Positions 22,701-36,700 of a stretch of DNA of 64,000 nucleotides are shown piece by piece; within the stretch, counting starts at the first letter, position 1; each line of letters begins with the position of its first letter. Position numbers and translations under genes: made by a program. The notes below the pieces were generated by a model. The model was not told the origin of the DNA and searched no databases. It saw only the letters and a program-made list of their open reading frames with translations. Origin of the DNA: Halisarca cf. caerulea (taxonomy: Eukaryota; Porifera; Demospongiae; Chondrillida; Halisarcidae); NCBI GenBank assembly GCA_963170055.1, contig CAUJGJ010000185.1:3575275-3639274 (forward strand), given 5' to 3'.

Positions 22701-25061
22701 GATATGACCAGTATTTCTAGACTGTCTTGTAACATACATCAACAGCATACAAGCTTTTTGATTTCATTATTACATCTCATTGCCAGTATAACCTCTCTGC
22801 TTTTTGACAATTGAAACATGCGTAAACTGAATGCCCTGATACAGTACAAATCACCAGAAGATTGACCACAACTGAAAACTGTAAACTGCTATTGTTGTTT
22901 ATCCTATCTTTTATCCACTGGCTTTTTACCACTGACTGTCAATACGTCAAGCGCTAACCGCTAGTGCTTTACCAATAACCTATATAAAACGTTAAACTCT
23001 AGCCACTTACGCATTGGATATGCAATGCAGTACGTGTGAAGAATGAGAAGCTATTTCGGGAAGCAGTGTATAATTCAATTCTATTATCAGCGCAAGCGGC
23101 TAGGTCTCTTTTGGACAGCTCTCACATATCCTGTGGCAATTTGATCTTCACAGTCACCTACGCGAAAGTCACAATTTGATTAATTAATTAATATTCTGAG
23201 CCGTTAACCTGTCGAACTCTCGAAGGCAGTTCGTATTGTATATGAATTGTTGTCTTCGTATCTGATTTTGTCCACGCAAAATACTGAAATGATAAACAAG
23301 AAATCTGCAAACTTCGCCAGTGAGCAAAATACTTTCAACCAAAAACCGTTGACATTTGAACCAGAAACCGTGAAACAAAGCCAAGCGAAAACCAGAAACC
23401 GTCAAACTCACACAGAAAACCACTAACAGATATTTGCTAAATGCAAAGGGAAACGCGATGTTGTCAATTTTTATGCACTATTCTGTCCATGTTGTTTGCC
23501 ACAAACTATGTTCTTCACAATTCTTGTTAGACCATCTTAAAGGTTTTATAACATGTCACTATTCTTAAAATTTCAGTATCTTTGTTTCTGTAATGAATGT
23601 ATTGGTAGATTTACAAGCTTTTGCCAAAATGTTAGAAATGGCCTAGTTTGTTGTGTCGCAGTAATTTGGTCCAGATAATTTTGGTTTGGGCTGTTATTGA
23701 ATACAACCTAGCCCTTCCCTAACCCTTTAGGGTTAGGGGAGGGCTAGGGTAGAGTAATGTAGGGTTAGGTAGGTAGGTAGGTAGAGGGCTAGGGTAGAGT
23801 AAAGTAGAATACAATAAATGCCTACCTTGACCAAATTACAAGCCAGACCAGAATTACCTTGACAGTTATCTTTTTACAGATTGCTTTCTAGCTTTACACT
23901 AATGTTGAAACATTGCAATGGACCAATTTTTAGAAGATACTACATAAGTGAAGAGGTGGCTTTAGCTGCCTCACGTGTGGGTGCAACCCTTGTATCAAGT
24001 GCAAAATTGTTAGATGGAATGTGGTTTGTTTGTACATACTTAGCCTCCTCGTAGCTTAGTAATCATATGCACACACACGCACGCTCATGCAAGTCAGTGC
24101 GACCTAGTTTTGACAGGAAACCTGTACGTAGACTTATCACAGATACCTTTGCACATGAACATGGTTGTTGACATCCTTTCAGCCACTGGTTTCCTGTACA
24201 TAAATCATTTTGCTTTGTAGATAAAGTCACTACTGTGGAATATTAGCCATAGTCACAAGCTCTCGCTACTTTTTTCTAGTAGGAGTTAGCAGACAACCGT
24301 TTTCAAGGGAAAAGCCACATTCCAAATAGGATTTGTCCATAAAATGAATATGACAACTTATAGACTTGTACTGGCTATTTTTGAAGTTTTGCAAGTAGAA
24401 GTAAAAAGAAAACTTCAATGTCTCTTTTCAGGCGTTACAGTAGATGATCATTATTGACATGGCCAGAGTCATCTTTACATACCTTAACTCTGTTCCTCTT
24501 TATGTATGTACTTCTCACTGTGATCCTTCTCAAAGATTGCATATCAGAAGTCTTGTAAAAGTCACTATTGCACCACCTAAGTCTCACTACAGTGGTTCCA
24601 TAATTTCCAGGTTCATTTCCTGCCAGGGTGCAAGATCATTTTCGAAGTGATCTAATAAATTGTCTGATCATTTATCATGCCATACCATACACCTCATAAT
24701 TGTCACCACAAGCATATGTATGTACTACATTAGTCTCATTCCCAGCCCAACATCCACCCACCATTTTGTTGCAGGCAGATGTTGGGCTGGGAATGAGACT
24801 AATACTACTTTACATACATACGTATACTTGTGGTGAAAATTTGAGTAGTTCGTTCCGACATTATTTATATTTACAATATTTTTATATTATTATTTCGATA
24901 TCCAAAGTAAAAGGAAATATCTGTACATTAGTGTATATAGTGGACCTTGGTGCCCTTCTAATATATGATACTATAGCTGCTCTATAATACAAATGTCAGC
25001 AATGGGCGTGCAGTTGACCTGTGGAACACTAACATTGTTATGTTCACACACACACGCGCGT

Positions 25062-25096
<35 letters not shown>

Positions 25097-27828
25097 TAAC
25101 TTGTACTGTTTTTTTTTGTTTTATTTCAGTTAAAACCAGGATTGCCATCATCTGTTACTCTCCAACCTGCAGTCAATGCTGAATCTGAGAAGGTACGTAC
25201 ATACCTACTTTTATAGTTGACTCTCTTGTTGTATGCTAATTTGTATAGCCTTACTTTGGCCATGACTAGCTGATGTTGAGTTGAGCACATTCATATCCAG
25301 GCCTGTACGCTGGAATCCCAACAGGGGGGTTGCATAAGCAAATTTTCGAAATGCAGTCAATTATTTCTAGCTTTTTCATATCTTCCACAGCAGTTTTAGG
25401 ATGAATTTTGTTGTAGCATATTATTCCTCAACTTATAACAAGGTCCATAGTTGTCTATAATAACAGTACAACTAATGCTAGGAATAGTACACACACGGCA
25501 GACATGATTCGAGAAGCATGACTAGCAATCGTTGTTGTGCGCTTTACAGCAACAGCAAACAGGCCCTCAGTGTGCTTGGAGTCAATGGCAGTATGTCAAT
25601 TTTTCTTCAAAAGTAGTATTCCAAACTTCTTTATAAATGTGATGCCCTCAAGCACAACTTCGTAATCGAGATGTTTCGATTGTGAGCACGCAGCGTGCTA
25701 GGCTAAAGTTACATAACAGTTTGAGACCTTTTCCTTATCGGCGCATACTATTCCTCACTGAAGGCCTCATGCTCTAAAGCAGCCAGAAACAAATTTTCAT
25801 GCTGAGTACCCTCTTTGATAGATACCCTTGGTGAGTCATTGGTGTGGAAATACTCCTCACTATCCTCGTCTTGTGTATCACATTCATTTCCTATTGTAAA
25901 ATGTCATCCTCCGTCAAAGGAGCTTAAGTTTCCTCTATTGCATCCACTTGAATAAATTCGGCTACAGACTATGGCAAATCCAGGTTCATCTGGTCAATCT
26001 CAGCTTAAAGCTGCCTCTCTTATAATGGGACTCCGGCTTGAGAGGTACTGTCATCGCAGATAGGGATGATTCTCAAATGTCGAAAGCAATTTGCAATTGT
26101 ATCTGATGTGACAGTGCTCCAGTAGTCCTTAACAAAGTACATATGGCTTGCTTTAAATCCACACGTTCAAACGAGCCCTTATTGTCGATTCGCATACATA
26201 ATGCTTGACAAGATTTCTCTTGTAATTAACCTTGAAATTGTTGATGATACCAGTATCCATTGCTTGTATGTGTGAAGTAGTGTTCGGTGTCAGCATGATA
26301 GCTTTCACGTTAGTGAGTTCTGCAGAAATTTTGTGACTTGGTGCATTATCTAAGAGCAAGGCAACATTTCTGTTATTGTTGAACATCAAACGATCGAATC
26401 CTTTCAAAAACTGCTGAAATACAATTGTGGTCATCCATGCCTTCTGATTGTGATGATAGTCCACTACACTCTGAACATTAAAGGTTTTAGGGAAGCATCG
26501 TGGCCTGGCAGATTTTCCAATAACCAAAGGCTTCAGTTTATCCAAGCCATCGCCATTAGCACACAGAGCAACAGAATTCTTTGTTTGTACTTTTTGTTCA
26601 ACTAACAGGGCCCATTGCCCATTGCCAAACTTTTCTCATTAGAAAAATTTAGCTTAAACAGATTGATTCAAAAAGATTACCAATTATACTGTATTCTTTT
26701 TGAAAATTCACAATGAGCAGTACCTTGCTTTATTCAGGAGCTTGTATCCATGTACATTGCACAACCCTGTGAAGATCTCATACTTGTAATAATTGTTTGG
26801 GCTGGTCAGATATCCTCACAAGCCAGCAAAATGATTATAAACTGCACATGCACTTTAGGCACCATTTGTTTTAACTGTATATAGGTTGCCAATGGCAAGA
26901 TAACAAACCTTGGCTATTCTGCTTGTTTTATACGTAGTGTATTTTAGAACAAGATAGTGCATAGTCATGGTAGTTTCTTCTTCTTTACCTTAGCCTTGTG
27001 GAGTAGACTTCATTTTGAGGGCATATGTAGCCAAGGAAGCAGCTGACAAGATTGAGAAAAGGTATTGTGTGCCACATATAGTATATGCAGTAGTAATTTT
27101 GTTATTTGCTTGTACATAAAGATATCCTGTCAGTTTTAGAATTGATCAACTCCTGCATAATCATGTCAGTTTTACTGCAGTATACCCATTAAATATAGGT
27201 TACCCATAGCATGCATTAAGTAATTTAAGTATCTGTATAAGAGCATTGTTTTACAATAGAAAGGGAATGTAGGACAACTAGTTCATCCCCAGCAAAGCTT
27301 GGTGCATAGGGTTAGGTGGACAGCAGGCTAGATAGCCATAGGGCTAGATGGGCAGCAGGCTGAATGGGTAGAGGGCTAGACAACGTAGAGCTAGAAATAG
27401 ACTTGAGCCTAGACTAGCATAGAGCTGGATAGAGCTTATATAGATGGACAGCGTACTGTACATATCCCTATATCCCACAGTACATCATATATAGCACTGC
27501 CCTATATACTTTCGGAATATAGGGATTTGCACACCACACCCTGTCCAAACTAAACTCTGTCTAGCTCTATGGCTATCCAGCCATATACTGTATAGATTTA
27601 GTCCTATGCCTATCTAGCCCATAGAATGTGTAGCTCTATATGTGTCAAACGTCGACCCCTACATTGTTCCATTGCCTTTTTGAGAATGAATTAGTCAATC
27701 CTACATTCTTTTTTTCCATTTTAAGAATGAATGCAGAAAATCTTGTTCATGTATTTTTACTTGTGCAGCATTACACAACCATCGTATATTTCGTTTATCT
27801 TGATGTTGTTAAACTTGTGTGTTTGCAT

Positions 27829-27862
<34 letters not shown>

Positions 27863-30800
27863 CCCACTGTGTAGGTGCTATCTATTATTATGGAGTACAG
27901 TAGTACTCCATTATGTAGGATTGACACAGAAAAACATGGCCGTCATACATTAGCACTAATTTGTTTATGCCCAATAACTAGCGGTATAGAATGTAAATAG
28001 CTTTGAAAAATACTGTAGATTTGGTGCATTTTGACAGACCAGCTACAAGACAAAGTAGTTATAAAAGCTTCATAAGCCCACCTCTTTAAAAAAATTCAAA
28101 GTACATTTGCCGAAGTATGGGTTCGCAACACCAGTGCCATTTTAGGATTATTCTTATTCCTATTCTTGTCGTTTTTTTTAAACTAAGCTACAGATTGCAA
28201 GGAAGGATCCAGAGGTCTTATCTTTTGTGTGTGAGCTTCGATTGTTAGTACGAAGCACCTTTTGGAGGTTTTTTAAACAATACCTACAGTACTCATACTG
28301 TACATTTCTAAAGCGAGGAAACTTTTAATAGGAATAATTATATAATATATTATATAATATATATAATAATAACTTTGATCTTGCCGCAGAAGACAATGCT
28401 GGGTGATGATTCGATTGCGAACAGATCATAAGGCAGATTTCAAGTCATACGACGCATTGTAGGCTCACTCGGGAAAGAAAGGGATTAACACTCTTTGTAT
28501 GATCCAGCAACGACTTAGAATTATATCTAGCAGCCAAACTTGCAGTGATAAAGGAGAAGAATCTCAACAAAATTGGTGTCTTGTTCTCAATCAGTGTATA
28601 TATTATATGAACTATGGCTGCCAGGTGTATTGCGCACACATGCAACCCTCAGTCTCGGTCACCGGAAGTTGGTGGATAGCTATACACCTCACCGAATATA
28701 TGTTGTAGTTATATCCTGGTAAAGCATGATATCCAGGTTATCGCCCAAGACCAAGGCAAAGCCGAGGTCGCGGGCGATGACCTGGATATCAAGCGAGTGA
28801 ACCAGGATATAACCAACTTCTATCCCATGCTAATTAATTTTCAATTTGTAGACTTAATTAGCAATAATGGATTTCATTAACTCTGAATTGACTCTATTAA
28901 CACCCTGGTAGTTATTACCCAGGTGATAACTACTATACATGCCCAGTTTTTCCTTTGATCTTTCACAAACTGGGATAGAAATGTATATATATATGTATTC
29001 CCATGTACCCAGCAAAAGCAGGGTATAACTAATACAAATATACATACATATACACACATATATATACCCCACCCTAAGTTTCCATAGTAATTTCCACCTA
29101 CTTTTATTTATCTTTGAAGATGGCTGATCGAATCAGGTGAACATGTATAGGTTATCGCATGAGGTAGAGGTTGCAATGGAATTTATCACCCAATGAGGGT
29201 GATAAATTCCATTGCAACTCATACCGAATCGCGATAACTGCCTTACACAATGTGTGCGTGAGTGTTTATTTTGAATGGGTGATGGTCGCTTCACAGCAGT
29301 TTCAATGGTTTGACAAAGATGCGGAACGTTGATGACAGATTGTGACCTGACGGGATTGCTGACAGGATTGTGTACCACTTTTTTTGCTTATAGACATTGT
29401 TTGCATGGAAAAATCAATCGAATACAATGTACATTACTTAGATTATTAGTTTACCTTTCCTTGGGTTCACTTTTTAAGCTTTAGGAACGTAGCTACGTAT
29501 GTATCTTCATCAATAGTCTTCAAGCTTCCACAACGTTGACAAATATAACCACTAAAAGGACTATATTCCAGCTGCAAGATCTTACTGTTTCACTCTTGAC
29601 TGATTGAAATACAAACTACACCTATAGGATAAATGAAGAAAGACACAATTTCGTTCATTGGGAGAGGCAAACACTTAGAAAACAAGAAGAAACCTATTGT
29701 TGCATTATCTGCAGTCAGAGCCCACAATTCTTTTTTATCCATGAAAATTTATGACCCCAAAAATTTTTGTACCGCCATAATTTCCTGGCGTACAGTATAT
29801 TTCCTATGATTGTACAATCTCCATACTACTACTCTATATATTAGGAACATACAATGTCATATATTCCATTCATCCACTCTTCAGGAGGAAATGCTTGAGA
29901 TATGTATATAACAAGTTTCAGTGAGAATTGACCATGCATTCATATGTTATACCTATGTATTATGTACTTTGCTTATCAGCTTCCTGTTCTATACTACCCT
30001 TTTATTGTGTTTATTTTATTTTTAGGAACTCTGTGAAGTTGGCAATCAAGAAAATTACTCATGCTGCACCAGCTAAAACTACTAGGGTAACGCATTACTT
30101 AGTCTACATTTTTCAAAATATCTACACTTTGCTGTATTTTATGGGGTCACAGTTTTGATGCCTAACTTTTCTAACAAAATATGGGGTGCAACTTATGCAC
30201 CAAATAGTTTATTTTGGCTGATGAAATGGTAATGCTTTGCAAAACCATGATGCAAAAATAATAGTAGCCACGGCATCCATTTACAATATATATATATATT
30301 TACATGTACTGTATGTTTTTCTCATTTAGTGTTTCGTCCTATACTTAGGTTTGTAATGTATACATTTTTGCATGCATGTGCAAGAATCTATAAGATGGCT
30401 ATCTTGACATTATTAGTATTAGTCCACGTTGATGAGTGTGGTCACAGTTTCTGAGTAGTTTATAAGTATTAGTTACTACAGTGCCCTGAGGGCGCAACAT
30501 GTTACTAACCTCGCCCAAGGGGCGAGGTTAGTAACACGTTACGCCCGATTCAGGCCCTGTAGTAACTAGTTTATCACAAGACTATATGCCCTACAAGCTG
30601 GTGAATTTGTGTACGATCAGTAAGAATGGCAACGTGATCATGACTGTGGCTGAAAACGAAGGATTTACCAGCAGAATCTAAAGTTTGGTTCAATGTCACG
30701 CTAGATAACAAAGAGAAAGCGATCACAGGTTATCCTGCAGCTAAAAACAATACCCGCAGAATCTAATGTTCTGTTTGAATTCACGCTAAATCACAAAGAC

Positions 30801-32219
30801 TTTAAGGAGTTCACTCGAGGCAACTTGCCTTGTAATAACTGCGTGTTTCAGATGGCAAAGCATCACCATCAATGTCGTCGATCCAACCACATGTCTTAAA
30901 TCACTCACCAATCCTTTGCTGTTTCCCAACTTGCAATGAAAACTACAGTGAAATCGTCCTAAAAGAAATATTCGACTTTTCATTCCCCCACCATTTGTTA
31001 CTATTGTTAGTAACAATGTCGCTTATGTTGTGTACTTGGCTTGTCGATTCGCACTTTACTTAGCTGATTGATTCCCATGACCTTTGAGTAAAGGCCTAGG
31101 TCTCATAGTGTTGACTAACTGTGCGAGCTTGGTTAGTAAGTTTACTAACATACATAGTGAGTTTACTAACATACCTGTCTCTTTGATGTATGACGTCATC
31201 ATGTGAAAATTCTATTATGTAGACATACATACCCTATAGTAAGTCAACTTTCTATCTTAGAGTAGCAGTCCAATTATAGAAAATATGTGACTAGCCCATA
31301 TCATTTTGTTTATAGTATTTATCTTGTCATTTGTCATTTATCTTTTTGGCTAACCACTAACAGCAAGCAGTTATCCATGAATGAGTTAATAGCTACATAT
31401 ATCAGCAGTTACCTTTTGCGTTAGGCTTGCACAGGAGAGAGTTGTTTAATTGCACAGTATGTTTTAACAAAATTTGCTTTGGAGATGGAGAGTATATTGA
31501 GCAGTTTTGAAGGAAAGAATTTGCTCAAATTTGATTGGAAAGAACACTTTAAGTCTGTTTTGAAAATTGATAGACGTCATGGCACATCTGGAGCTCTTCA
31601 TTCTGGAGAAGAAATGACTAATTTAGGATATTGCATCCTTCCTTTTGACATATTTTTAAAGTCTACCTGAAGAAAACCATCTTCTAAAAGAAGCAGAACA
31701 TTTCTTTTCTTGGTGAAATAGTGAACAAGCATTCTTACTTGATGTGGCAAATAGCACTTTAGAATGAAGTGTTTTACGGTTACCTTTACAAGTACTAATA
31801 GTAAACTCTTCACGATTTAGTAACTGTCAATTAGTATTGGATACGATTTACAGAAGCGGATTCAGGGTGGACACCAAGACACAAACCCAAGGAAAAAGTA
31901 GAGCTATTAAAACTGAGCTTTACCAAAGTAGTTAGATTTGCTGAGGCTGAAGTAGATGCAGTCAACTGTTTACTATATTGATTCACATTAAAGTTATCTT
32001 TATAAATATCCATAACATCCAGAAAGGCTTTAAGCTACTTCTAGACTTCTGCTTTCTTGTATTACACACTAAATATTGTGATTTGCAAGTTGTCAGCCAT
32101 TTTTATGACAAAGGATGCTTATGCAAAAATGAATGAATGATGAATGGGTTATGGTAGCCCCATCTGGACACTTGTTGTCAGTGTGTGATGACCCCATTGG
32201 TTCAAGGATATATATATAC

Positions 32220-32263
<44 letters not shown>

Positions 32264-33667
32264 GACTACATTGCGGTAGTCAATGACTGCTGTGTGATGG
32301 AGTTCAAGGCTTGATGCCAAGGGATGCGACCTGGGGATCTGCGGCAACTAAGGCCCATGGTAACAAGCTTGACAACTTGCTATTGAAAGCTTTTCAGCCT
32401 TCAGCAAAAGATGGTCTGAAGCCATAATATCCATTAGGAAGGACCTAGCTGCATGCACTGCCCCTCAATTCCCATGCAAGTGCCTAAACCTAGCTGTAGA
32501 GGAAATGACAGAGATTCCATTTCCTCAGAAACAGAAGCACTCGCATACTTGGATGCTGAATCTCACAGAATGCGCCTATAGCAATGGGTCTAATTCCTCC
32601 ATCAGCTTTGTTGAGACCCAGAAGGTTGGCTCCGAAAAATATAGGCTGTCATGGATCATGGGACTCTGCCTGCAATCACCAAATAGATGAAATCTGTTAA
32701 GGCTGTAAGCAAGGCAGTAGCAGGTGCCCCAACTGTCGGAGACAGCTGATCTTTGATGTGTTGGGTAAGAGGTCATCAGGGCCACCTGCAGAACATGCTG
32801 GAAAAGATAACACGGACTTCCAAACAGTGGAGGGAGATACCACTAAACAATGTTGGTGATCAGGAGGTAGTGGAAGCGAGGAATCTGGATGCAAGGATGG
32901 ATGTTTTTCCTTGATTAAGTCTAGTGATGTGGAATCTGGTGGACAGATTGACGCAGAGGAACTAGCAATGTGTAAAGCCCCTTTGAAGTCTCCATCCTCT
33001 TAGGTGAAACCCAGGCGGCCAGACTTCTGTTCTTTTCCCACAAAAAGTTTAGATGTACAGAGCAGGATTGACCTTGGGATTGAGATGGGATAAAATCAGC
33101 TTCCCATCCACCACATAGTGACTATCACAGCAAGGTTCCATCTGTGTCCTCCTCTCTTTGAGGCAATTAAGCATTGTCTAGGAAAGAGGAACAGGTGTTC
33201 CCAGGAGACTCTGCCAGTATTTGCAGTAACATACTGTACATATACATAAATATACACAGTGGACTGCACTTATAAAGAACCCTCTTATAAAGAACTTATG
33301 CTTATAAAGAACAATTTGTTCAGTCCAAGTTTGTGTGCACACATTCTTCCTCTGTTGTAACAAACAAACTCCTGTTATAAAGAACTCATCTCTGCTGCCA
33401 GTGACTTCTATATAGGATTTGAAGTGGATTTTGTGTTCTTAAAGGTATGGAAGTGTACGTACACAGAATAGTGAGAAAAGCCTTCAAAAAACTAAAATTT
33501 GAGCTCCACTATGACCATCATTGGAAATTATGTCATAATTCTGTTATAATACGTAATGATACTGTAATATTTATACTCTAATACATTAACATGAACTTCT
33601 TTTATAAAGAACTTCTGTTATAAAGAACAAATCCTTGTGGATTTCTTGGTTCTTTATATCAGGAGTC

Positions 33668-33707
<40 letters not shown>

Positions 33708-36700
33708 TATATATATACCGTATAGGCACTAATTTTCATGGCACGTATACCATATGGACTGAAACGTTCGTGGTACTAAACTCTTGCTGTTGCAAAAGTG
33801 AGGATTTTCACAGTAGCCAGTTTTAAGGCAAATTTCGCGTACAGCTAATGCATCCTATGCATAATTTATTCAATAGAAATGGCTGCTGAGACAACTGATG
33901 AAGAGTCTGCTGACATTAGCAACACAACTAGCTGTTAATTTATTGCTCCTGTCTTTTGAGAGTTGATCACACACTGCCTGTGCAGTAAAATGTTCTCCAG
34001 GGAAGGGAAATTGGACTATATACTGACCATCTGCAGATGAATTTCATGCAGACTTCTTGTTGAAATAGCATAGGGGTGACATAGCGGTATTAGTGAAACA
34101 AACAGAAATTGTCTGGACTGGCAAGATGTTACTAATGAATGTTAGAATGTTGCTGTTGTACGCTCACGATGAAGAAAATAGTCAATGGAGCAAAGGTGCT
34201 CTGATGGATATTGTATAATCTGTGTACCGCCAGTTATTTTGACGCCACAAGTACAGGAGACAATGCTGATTTCCACGAATACCCACTGATCCACGAAAAC
34301 CACCAAAGTTTATTTTAGTACCACTAAAGTTTCAGTCCATACAGTATACCATGAGTATGTAGTACATACAATTGTAGGAAATACCAAACAACAGCTACAC
34401 TAATGCAATACTGGCAACAACATTAATAGTAAATACTACAATGTGCTGCTATAACCAAGTTGCCATTGTAATCAGTACATTTCATTCAGAGACTAGTGAA
34501 ATGGTTCAATGTTGAATCAACTGACTTTGTAAAGAAGTTTGACTGTACGTATATATGTTAGCATGTGGTTTTTAATGTGAACAGTATGGCCTTACTTTTA
34601 CTGTAGTTTTCAATTTTCTAGCCTACAGTGGATGTCTCTAAGAATTTCATGTTGAGTGCACATCCTATGACTGTAGAAGCAAACTTGGATAAAGGGGTGT
34701 GTTCTTATTCAGAATTATGTTTGTGATTATTTGATCTGAGAGCAACTTTTTACTGCCTTTTATATTGTTGTAGACATATTACCATGGTGAACCTATCAAT
34801 GTGAATGTTGCAGTAGCAAATGCATCTTCAAAAACACTGAAGAAAATTAAGATTACAGGTATAATTTGTTCCAAAGTTTATGTACAGTATATACGTTTGT
34901 GAAGAGATACCGTAGATCAGGAAAATTCCGTAGTTAAAATATTTTCGGGGATAGGAGAAACCACGAAACTTAATACAATTAATATTTTTCAACACCGAAT
35001 ATTAATCATTCATCATAAATGTTCAAGGAAATTCCAATCCTCCTTGGGGAGATCACTGGAGTACCTCCTCTTACCTGTTACCTTGAATTCAGTACTGCTT
35101 CCTCGTCTGAGGGACAGCGAGCACACGCATGAGATCTTGTGCGGCAAATGTTCTAAAACGGTATCCTTTTTCTCAATGGCTAGAATGTAGCACTCATTAT
35201 TTCTCTCTTATCTTTCACGTGGAAGGCATTTCCCAAAACTGCTAGCTATATTTCCTTATAGATGTGATAGCCTCAGATTCTACTCGACTTCTCAAACGCC
35301 ATTTTTCTCGCCGCATAATGTTTTCTGGTTGTGTATGTAAACATTATTTGTTGTTGATTAATATTCATGGGATGGTAGGACCACAAATATTTTCTCACAC
35401 GAAGAAAACTTACACAAAAGTTTTTACACACAAAGTTCTCAATCTACAATAGAAGATATGTGTATGATAATAGAAAGTTTTGCACTATGTACATGTCTTG
35501 GAGGTGACTAGTGAGCTGAGTTATCATTTTCTTTTATAGTTCGTCAATTTTCCGACATTTGTCTATTTGCACAAACGAAGTACAAAACTGTGGTTGCAGA
35601 ATTGGAATCAGAGTCAGTTTTCTGAAATAATTTTAGTATTTTTTAGAGTGATATGTATTATATTGGCCATTTCTACATGTAGAGAAAGCTGCCCAGTTCA
35701 TTCTGGTGGAACCCTGCAGAGAACATATAAATTGACCCCTCTTATGGAAGACAACAGGGTGAGAGGCATGTTTTTACTTTGAATTACTACGGGTATGAGG
35801 AATGTTCTGGTTGTTTTTGTAGAGCAAATGTGGGCTAGCCTTGGATGGTCAAATAAAGCATGAAGATACTTGCCTCGCCTCCTCTACTATGTGCGTTCTT
35901 ACCGGTTGATTTCTTGTCTATTTGCCCTTAGAAAGATACTATAGACAAGCTCCAATGAAGATGAATTTAAAGTTAAGAGTACCTGCTTGTATCATAATAT
36001 TGGCAGGTGTTAACAGACTGTTCTAGATATAATACTTATAGGATTGGGATTTGGATTGTCTAGGATTTTGGTAACATGAACAAGGTTCTATAAATAGTGC
36101 CGTTTCACAACTTGAAATGATACTATCAGAAAGTAAATCAGGTTATGCATGGTCATTATTAGTTTGTTAAATGCTTTATAGCTTTCATGATGAGATATAA
36201 ACTGTTTGAATTTTTCATTGTTAGAGTGCTGTCACTGTGTCTAAAAAGTTTTTTCTGTTTGCAACTTTACGTACTTGCAGTTCCTACTTGGTGCTTATGG
36301 TTGGCATTGCTGGGGTGCATGTGGCAAAGAGTGGTTTCTCCATAGATAATATTATCTATGTTTTCTCTATATAGCCTGCCTGAAGGTATGGAGGAGAATA
36401 AGGAAACTCGCGAACAGTTGGGTATCATGGTACAGTACACTGTGAAGATAAGATGTGTTGTATCTTTTGGAAGGTGAATAATACTTTCAATGAGTTTCTT
36501 TACATACAGTACATATGTACATACATACTCCTGGGAGTATTAGCAAGCTTTACCTAACTCTTCTAGTGATGTCACTTTGGAGCTTCCTTTCACTCTCACC
36601 CATCCTGAACCACAAGAAAAAGTAGTTTGTGGCATGGTTACTCTTAGCCATGATAAAAAGAATGAGAAATCAGAGAAAAAGGAAGTATCCCCAGAAGAGC

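Noticed and set aside
26153..26545. Possible host gene of the jerky/CENP-B type
   Set aside because: The frame is antisense within an arrestin intron, lacks the N-terminal DNA-binding domain, and is followed by several stops; it is a transposase relic.
35613..35622. Alternative donor for arrestin exon 13 (tca|gttttc)
   Set aside because: It would put exon 14 out of frame; GA|GTCAGT at 35612 keeps the frame and a better donor.
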